20,672 nucleotides of DNA. It comes from CAYWBI01 sp964456445 (GTDB lineage: Bacteria > Calditrichota > Calditrichia > Calditrichales > J004). Of the stretch, positions 15,926 to 20,672 are shown piece by piece. Every line of letters begins with the position of its first letter. Position 1 is the stretch's first letter. The stretch lies in assembly GCA_964456445.1 (NCBI GenBank), contig CAYWBI010000057.1:1-20672 (forward strand), read 5' to 3'. The notes below the pieces were generated by a model that did not search any database, was not told where the DNA came from, and was given only the letters and a program-made list of their open reading frames with translations. A program made the position numbers and the translations under genes.

Positions 15926-16186
15926 TCAGCGTTTGGCAAGAATAGAAGTTGTTTTGAGCGGTCCTGATGTTAAAAATATATAGTGATAATTTGAATGATC
16001 CTTAAGCATGCTTGACCTTTGCTCGATCCTTGAGATTGATTTGTCAAGAAATTTTATGGATGTCGTTGCTTTGTGTTGTCTCAGATCAATCGAACTAAGC
16101 TTTTCGTCCAACCGGGTTGAAATATAGAATATTTCCAACACAAAAATTGCAACGGCAATAAGCAACATGATGAAATTTTTCCGCAT
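15926..16186 (-). CDS. Small single-pass membrane protein, unknown
   Basis: An 86-residue protein with one N-terminal transmembrane helix (about 6-24, FIMLLIAVAIFVLEIFYI) and a polar, probably helical tail (26-65, LDEKLSSIDLRQHK...). The positive N-terminus (MRKN) predicts a periplasmic tail. No family is recognised; it resembles small envelope or division-type proteins only in topology. CAGGAGG seven bases before the ATG is among the best Shine-Dalgarno sites in the window, supporting a real gene. Its stop directly abuts the stop of the sigma gene, and it is divergent from rdgB. Confidence 0.7.
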   Translation of the reverse strand: MRKNFIMLLIAVAIFVLEIFYISTRLDEKLSSIDLRQHKATTSIKFLDKSISRIEQRSSMLKDHSNYHYIFLTSGPLKTTSILAKR

Positions 16187-16251
16187 TGTATCCTCCTGAT
16201 AGCTCTTATTTCGGTATATTGGATTAAATCCTTAAAAAAAAAGAAAAATTT

Positions 16252-16848
16252 ATGGCCGCTCTTATATTTGCAACAAGCAACGCCGGGAAAATCCGGGAAG
16301 TAAAATCCATTCTCAGCGCGATACCCATCCAGACCCTAAATGATATCACGGCTGTTTGCCCACCTCCTGTTGAGAATGGAAAAACGTTTTTAGAAAACGC
16401 GGAAATAAAGGCCCGCCAATACTTTGCCTGTATCGGCTCCCCTGTAATTGCCGATGATTCAGGCCTGGTTGTACCGGCTTTGAATGGCGGACCAGGAGTG
16501 TACTCTTCACGGTATTCCGGAGAAAAGGCCAATGATGCGGACAACAATGCCTTACTCTTGCAACAAATGCAGACTCTGGAGTCTGGAGAGCGGTCAGCTT
16601 ATTTTGAATGTGTTGTTGTCTTTAAAAATGCCGGATTTGAAAAGTCCTTTATTGGAAGGTGCCATGGGGAAATTGGCAGGGAGCCAAAAGGAATGAATGG
16701 TTTTGGTTATGATCCGCTTTTTATTGTTAAAGAATTTGGCCGGACGTTGGCGGAATTGACGCTTACAGAAAAAAACAGTATTAGCCACCGTGCAAAAGCC
16801 TTTACCAGGTTAGGTGAATTTTTAAGTAAAAGGCGCATTGAATATTGA
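16252..16848 (+). CDS. rdgB: dITP/XTP pyrophosphatase (RdgB/HAM1 family)
   Basis: A 198-residue house-cleaning enzyme that hydrolyses ITP, dITP and XTP to monophosphates plus pyrophosphate, keeping deaminated purines out of DNA and RNA. The N-terminal FATSNAGKIREVK (6-18) binds nucleotide, VIADDSGL contains the D68-D69 metal/catalytic pair, and GGPGVYSSRYSG, GFGYDPLF and SISHRAKAF complete the family pattern. Full length is typical. The ATG has an A-rich leader rather than a Shine-Dalgarno, as often seen in Bacteroidota relatives. Its stop codon overlaps the -35 box of the tRNA promoter. Confidence 0.95.
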   Translation: MAALIFATSNAGKIREVKSILSAIPIQTLNDITAVCPPPVENGKTFLENAEIKARQYFACIGSPVIADDSGLVVPALNGGPGVYSSRYSGEKANDADNNALLLQQMQTLESGERSAYFECVVVFKNAGFEKSFIGRCHGEIGREPKGMNGFGYDPLFIVKEFGRTLAELTLTEKNSISHRAKAFTRLGEFLSKRRIEY

Positions 16849-16873
16849 CTTCATACATAAAGATTTTTATATT
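16845..16873 (+). promoter_or_regulatory. Promoter of the tRNA-Pro-Arg-His cluster
   Basis: TTGACT at 16845-16850, a 17-base spacer, then TATATT at 16868-16873. The -35 hexamer contains the rdgB stop codon. The predicted start near 16880 leaves a leader of about 20 bases before tRNA-Pro. Confidence 0.75.
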
Positions 16874-16900
16874 CTGCGACTTGAGTCTATAATGTCAGCT

Positions 16901-16975
16901 CGGGGTGTAGCGCAGCCTGGTTAGCGCACCTGCCTTGGGAGCAGGGGGTCGGAGGTTCAAATCCTCTCACCCCGA
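16901..16975 (+). tRNA. tRNA-Pro (TGG)
   Basis: Cloverleaf: acceptor CGGGGTG (16901-16907) with CACCCCG (16968-16974) and discriminator A16975; anticodon stem CCTGC/GCAGG around loop CTTGGGA, giving anticodon TGG; T arm GGAGG-TTCAAAT-CCTCT. CCA is not encoded (CGA follows). Confidence 0.96.
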
Positions 16976-16981
16976 CGAGCC

Positions 16982-17055
<74 letters not shown>

Positions 17056-17066
17056 CGACATATTAT

Positions 17067-17145
17067 GGTGGGTGTAGCTCAGTTAGGTTAGAGCACCAGA
17101 TTGTGGCTCTGGGGGTCGTGGGTTCAATTCCCATCACTCACCCCA
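17067..17145 (+). tRNA. tRNA-His (GTG) with encoded CCA
   Basis: Extra G-1 at 17067 pairs with C73 at 17142, the histidine identity feature. Acceptor GTGGGTG (17068-17074) pairs with CACTCAC (17135-17141, one G-T). Anticodon stem CCAGA/TCTGG around TTGTGGC gives GTG. T arm GTGGG-TTCAATT-CCCAT. CCA is encoded at 17143-17145, unlike in the other three tRNAs. A T6 run follows directly. Confidence 0.95.
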
Positions 17146-17150
17146 TTTTT

Positions 17151-17188
17151 TATAAGTTTTTTTGCCGAACAATTATAAAAAACTTATA
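17151..17188 (+). other. AT-rich hairpin between tRNA-His and tRNA-Glu
   Basis: A 12-bp stem of A-T pairs with one G-C pair (17151-17162 with 17177-17188). It follows the T6 run after tRNA-His and overlaps the proposed tRNA-Glu promoter. It could aid termination or 3' processing of the first transcript. Confidence 0.45.
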
Positions 17189-17190
17189 TT
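17162..17190 (+). promoter_or_regulatory. Putative promoter of tRNA-Glu
   Basis: TTGCCG at 17162-17167, a 17-base spacer, then TATATT at 17185-17190, the same -10 as for the first tRNA unit. The predicted start near 17197 gives a leader of about 20 bases, matching the tRNA-Pro arrangement. Confidence 0.5.
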
Positions 17191-17215
17191 GAACGGCTCA
17201 AAAACACAAGTCTGC

Positions 17216-17288
17216 GGTCCCATCGTCTAGAGGCCTAGGACACCGCCCTTTCACGGCGGCGACAGGGGTTCGAATCCCCTTGGGACTA
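17216..17288 (+). tRNA. tRNA-Glu (TTC)
   Basis: Acceptor GGTCCCA (17216-17222) pairs with TGGGACT (17281-17287, one G-T), discriminator A17288. Anticodon stem CCGCC/GGCGG around CTTTCAC gives TTC. T arm AGGGG-TTCGAAT-CCCCT. CCA is not encoded. Confidence 0.96.
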
Positions 17289-17290
17289 CT

Positions 17291-17324
17291 AAAAAGCCCG
17301 GTTTAAAAACCGGGCTTTTTTTAT
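17291..17324 (+). terminator. Rho-independent terminator after tRNA-Glu, probably bidirectional
   Basis: Stem AAAAAGCCCGGTTT (17291-17304) with AAACCGGGCTTTTT (17307-17320) and trailing T residues. The A run on the left gives a T run on the minus strand, so it may also end the histidine kinase transcript, whose stop is about 65 bases away. Confidence 0.92.
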
Positions 17325-17386
17325 TTAAAAGTATGCTGTTCCCTGATTGGCTGCGCCCCGTTGATCGCATGCAGATCGATACGTTC

Positions 17387-20314
17387 TCAGTCTTCAACGC
17401 CCATCATTTGTTTTTTCTCTTGCTCGGGCAAACGGACCCATTTCTCAAGGGTTTTCATTAAGGCCTTTTGGTTGATGGGTTTGCTCACATAATCGTCCAT
17501 ACCCGCATTGATACATTTTTCCCTGTCCCCGTTCATGGCAAAAGCGGTCATGGCAATGATAGATGGCTGGTGTACAATTTCAGGCATTTTACGGATTTCC
17601 CGCGTTGCTTCAAAACCATCTTTAACCGGCATTTGACAATCCATAAAGACGATTTCATATTTTTGGGTTTTCAATGCATCCACTGCTTCCTGTCCATTAT
17701 TGGCACACTCGGCGGAAAACCCTAATTTTTCAAGCATTTTCAAGGCTACTTTTTGATTGATTTTATTGTCTTCGACCAACAAAATCTTTGTCGCCCGCCG
17801 ATCATTTTCAGAAATTGAATATTTGGTAATTATTTGGGCGGTTTTTGCCTGGCCCTGGTTTTCCAGCGCTAAAACAGATTGAATACATTTTTTAAAATAA
17901 TTGTATTTTACCGGTTTTGTAAGATAGCCTGCAAATCCTATGTCCTGCATTTTTTTAGCGCTGCCCCGTAAAGAAATAGATGTGAGCATGATGAGCGGCG
18001 TGTTTTTATACACAGGTATGGCCTTGATCAATTGTCCCAGTTCATCACCCGACATACTGGGCATTTCCATATCCAATATCATAAAATCATAGGCCGCGGA
18101 TGAATCGCCCGAAAGCATAGCTATGGCGGCCGGCCCGGAATCAACCTCGCCTACGGTACAGCCCCAGCCGTTTAACTGCGCAAGAAGGATGGCGCGGTTC
18201 GTAGCATTATCATCAACAACGAAAGCACGTTTGCCCTTTAAATTTATATGGGATATATCCTGAAACGTGGGTGTTGTGGCCGTAGAATTAAGATGTACGG
18301 TAAACCAAAATGTTGACCCTTTGCCAAATTCGCTATCGACGCCGATTTCCCCCCCCATTAAACCGGACAACTGTTTACAGATGGCCAAACCTAAACCGGT
18401 ACCGCCGTATTTACGGGTTGTAGATGCATCCACCTGCGAGAAAGACTGAAATAATTTTCCGCGTGCTTTGTCCGGGATGCCAATCCCACTGTCACGAACG
18501 GTAAATTTTATCAGGTGCCCATCTTCATTGGGAGAAGTAATTTCCTTGCCATAAATGGCGATTTCACCTTCAGAGGTAAATTTAATGGCGTTTCCGGCCA
18601 AATTTACAAGAATTTGTCTAATTCGTGTCGGATCACCGTTTACCCAGCTTTTTGCCGCCGGGTCCAGAAAACAGGAAAGCCGCAAACCCTTGCTCTGTGC
18701 CCGGAAGGCAACCATGTCGATAAAATGGTCCAGCATGTCGCGCAGGTCAAAGTCGATGTTTTCAATTTCCAGTTTTCCTGCTTCAATTTTTGAAAAATCA
18801 AGAATGTCATTTATGATGGACAAAAGGGATTCACCTGAATTCTGTACCGATTGTGCGTATTCTTTTTGTTCATCTGTCAGCAATGTTTGCAGCAATAATT
18901 CCGTCATCCCCAAAACACCGTTCATTGGTGTGCGGATTTCATGGCTCATGGATGCCAGAAACTGACTTTTTGCCTGCGTTGCTTCTTCGGCTTTAATACG
19001 CAGGTTTTCGGCCTCTGCCATGGCCGCTTGCAACTCTTTTTTTGCCATCTGTGCATCAAACAACGCAGCATTGAGGCTTTCATCCGCATAACGGCGGGCG
19101 ATGCCGATGCCTATTATACTGGCAATATTATTAAGAAATTTTTCGTTTTGTGCATTGTGCTTTGCGCCATGGGGCAGGTATAAAACCAAGATGCCAAGAA
19201 CTTCGCCATGTTGGATGATGGGAATGTTATAATGCCCATGCGGTTTTATGCCGGAAAAAGTGGTTGAGTGCCGTTCATCAATACACGATGCAAATTGCAG
19301 TTTCTTTTCTTGCGCCGCCAGACCACACAAACACTTGCCAAAAGGAACATGACGGCAAAGCTTGTTTATTTTTGCCCCTAAGTTATGTTCGACAAAAAGC
19401 TCCAGTTCATCTTCCTCTGTTTCATAGTTCACTAAAAAAATTCCGCCTTTGGCGGCAATATGCAACCATGGGATATCTAAAATGATTTTATCCAAAACCC
19501 GTTGCAGATACTCTTTTAAAGGGGTTGTGCTCAAAGATTCACGCAAAAGATATGCGTGTGTGTCATCTTCTTTTGCCTTCATTTCCAGTCGTTTTTCATT
19601 TTCCCTTATTATTGATATATCCGAAAAAGTTGCAATATAGTTTGTAAGTTTCCCGTCTGCATTTTTAACAACCGATATTCGTGTCTGCTGAAGATACAAA
19701 GCTCCGTTTTTTTTACGGTTCCATAACTCGCCCGCCCAATAACCACTGGTATTTAAATCCTTCCACATCATCTTGTAAAAGGCCTTGTTCTGCCTGTCCG
19801 ATTTTAATATCTTTGGATTTTTTCCAAGAACATCTTTAGAGCTATATCCCGTGATTGTACTAAAAGCATTATTTACCCGAACGATACGGTTTTGGGCGTC
19901 GCTTATCAAAATGGCTTCGCTGGTTTGAATGATAAATGATGAGAGACGGAGTTCATCTTCCAGCAGTTTTTGTTGCCGGACATCATGGACAATAGCATTG
20001 AAATAATTTTCATTACCGGGTTTTAAAGGATTAACAGTCAGGTATATGGGAAACATCTCGCCACCTTTATTGCGCGCAACTACCTCCCGGCCTTTATTAA
20101 CAAATGCCGTCACTCCGGCTTGATGGTCTTTTTCCGAATATCCACTATGTTCCGACTCCCCCGGACCGGGTATGAGGATGGAGACGTTTTTCCCTATTAG
20201 TTCCGACCCGGTATAGCCAAATATATTGATTAGGGCTTTATTTGTGGAAATAATTTTACCGCTGGCATCGATGGTTATTAGCCCGTCAACAAGATGTTCA
20301 ATTACTGATCCCAT
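17387..20314 (-). CDS. Cytoplasmic hybrid sensor histidine kinase: PAS-PAS-GAF-HisKA-HATPase-REC-REC
   Basis: A 975-residue two-component hybrid kinase without membrane segments, so it senses intracellular signals. Order: PAS about 1-115, PAS/PAC about 120-240, GAF about 264-410, helical linker 411-450, HisKA with phosphoacceptor H458 (SMSHEIRTPMNG), HATPase_c about 560-675 with NLAGNAIKF (N box), DSGIGI (608-613), FSQVD and GGTGLGL (637-643). Two receivers follow, 694-815 (acceptor D748 in ILDMEMP, K800) and 842-962 (acceptor D892 in FMDCQMP, K945). No Hpt or output domain, so a partner must finish the relay. The GAF has a cysteine group C320, C328, C330, C344. The start (weak GGTGA upstream) opens directly into a PAS domain; an upstream start is not excluded. 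Confidence 0.94.
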   Translation of the reverse strand: MGSVIEHLVDGLITIDASGKIISTNKALINIFGYTGSELIGKNVSILIPGPGESEHSGYSEKDHQAGVTAFVNKGREVVARNKGGEMFPIYLTVNPLKPGNENYFNAIVHDVRQQKLLEDELRLSSFIIQTSEAILISDAQNRIVRVNNAFSTITGYSSKDVLGKNPKILKSDRQNKAFYKMMWKDLNTSGYWAGELWNRKKNGALYLQQTRISVVKNADGKLTNYIATFSDISIIRENEKRLEMKAKEDDTHAYLLRESLSTTPLKEYLQRVLDKIILDIPWLHIAAKGGIFLVNYETEEDELELFVEHNLGAKINKLCRHVPFGKCLCGLAAQEKKLQFASCIDERHSTTFSGIKPHGHYNIPIIQHGEVLGILVLYLPHGAKHNAQNEKFLNNIASIIGIGIARRYADESLNAALFDAQMAKKELQAAMAEAENLRIKAEEATQAKSQFLASMSHEIRTPMNGVLGMTELLLQTLLTDEQKEYAQSVQNSGESLLSIINDILDFSKIEAGKLEIENIDFDLRDMLDHFIDMVAFRAQSKGLRLSCFLDPAAKSWVNGDPTRIRQILVNLAGNAIKFTSEGEIAIYGKEITSPNEDGHLIKFTVRDSGIGIPDKARGKLFQSFSQVDASTTRKYGGTGLGLAICKQLSGLMGGEIGVDSEFGKGSTFWFTVHLNSTATTPTFQDISHINLKGKRAFVVDDNATNRAILLAQLNGWGCTVGEVDSGPAAIAMLSGDSSAAYDFMILDMEMPSMSGDELGQLIKAIPVYKNTPLIMLTSISLRGSAKKMQDIGFAGYLTKPVKYNYFKKCIQSVLALENQGQAKTAQIITKYSISENDRRATKILLVEDNKINQKVALKMLEKLGFSAECANNGQEAVDALKTQKYEIVFMDCQMPVKDGFEATREIRKMPEIVHQPSIIAMTAFAMNGDREKCINAGMDDYVSKPINQKALMKTLEKWVRLPEQEKKQMMGVED

Positions 20315-20664
20315 ATTATTTCACCAATTCTGTCCCTGTTTAGTGCTGTTATAGTATCTAACCGATATTTTATATTACCCTGTTAAAAAGGGTTTGTTTT
20401 TTATCGGACACAGCAAACATTAATTTATTTTATTGGATGAGTTGCGAAGAATCCAACCACCAGGAAAATGGCCAGACCCAAATGATTTATCGGCCGGATT
20501 TATCTGCATCTTATGTTTATAGCGCATGAGACGGATGGATTTCTTCTTTATTCGGGAAATAATCATATTGTTGGATTGCAGGCTATAAATTATGCAAGGT
20601 ATTATGCTGCCGCTTGTCAAAGGAATAATGATAACTCAGCAATATTATCCACAAAGGAAGTTTT
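20315..20664. other. Intergenic region between divergent genes
   Basis: About 350 bases with no supportable gene. It must hold promoters for the histidine kinase (minus) and for the gene starting at 20665 (plus). A TTGACA occurs on the minus strand at 20620-20615, but the nearest -10 (CATAAT) is 20 bases away, so I do not assign a promoter. A weak 5-bp hairpin with a T run lies at 20377-20400. Confidence 0.4.
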
Positions 20665-20672
20665 ATGAAAAT
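20665..20672 (+). CDS. Start of a plus-strand gene cut by the window edge
   Basis: ATGAAAAT at the very end is preceded by AAGGAAG (20654-20660), four bases upstream, which is a good ribosome-binding site. Only two complete codons (Met-Lys) are visible, so nothing can be said about the product. Confidence 0.45.

Noticed and set aside
20377..20400. Hairpin with T run in the last intergenic region
   Set aside because: The stem is only 5 bp and there is no plus-strand gene upstream for it to terminate.
20420..20620. A 66-codon minus-strand open frame upstream of the histidine kinase
   Set aside because: TTG start without ribosome-binding site, no family resemblance, and the amino acid sequence looks random.

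Overview
The window reads as a moderately AT-rich chromosomal segment from a Gram-negative bacterium of the FCB supergroup (Calditrichota, KSB1 or Ignavibacteria-like lineages are the best guesses). This is inferred from the YPNPFNPTT-type C-terminal sorting domain on the secreted protease, a CarboxypepD_reg-like module in a second exported protein, the DUF4139 family, and starts with weak or absent Shine-Dalgarno sequences. No mobile element, phage gene or CRISPR array is visible. Most of the window is housekeeping, with a few poorly characterised genes between.

Layout. (1) 58-3175, plus strand: a secreted multidomain subtilisin-like protease followed by a strong intrinsic terminator. (2) 3176-4874, plus strand: a promoter region, then a three-gene cluster of an uncharacterised two-lobed protein, a tiny acidic four-cysteine protein and a THEP1-like P-loop NTPase. 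(3) 4881-15237, minus strand: a long convergent block read from right to left: nnrD/nnrE fusion, nadE, rsmI, a DUF4139 protein, a doubtful small ORF, tmk and an S41 C-terminal-processing protease ending in a terminator at 7224-7262; then a second unit of a CCA-adding-type nucleotidyltransferase and an EamA transporter. (4) 15356-16848: an ECF sigma factor (plus), a tail-to-tail small membrane protein (minus), and rdgB (plus). (5) 16845-17322: tRNA-Pro, tRNA-Arg and tRNA-His behind one promoter, then tRNA-Glu behind its own apparent promoter, closed by a terminator. (6) 17387-20314, minus strand: a cytoplasmic PAS-PAS-GAF hybrid histidine kinase with two receiver domains. (7) 20315-20672: largely empty, ending with the first codons of another plus-strand gene.

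Functional links. nnrD/nnrE (repair of hydrated NAD(P)H) overlaps nadE (last step of NAD synthesis) by 7 bases, a coherent NAD-maintenance pair. tmk and rdgB handle nucleotides, rsmI modifies 16S rRNA, and the CCA-type enzyme is needed because three of the four tRNAs here do not encode CCA. Promoter-like pairs resembling TTGACA-17-TATATT recur and suggest the local housekeeping consensus. The least understood and most interesting parts are the 3477-4874 cluster, the cysteine-rich GAF domain of the hybrid kinase and the domain insertion in the DUF4139 protein. I saw no clear-cut unprecedented system.
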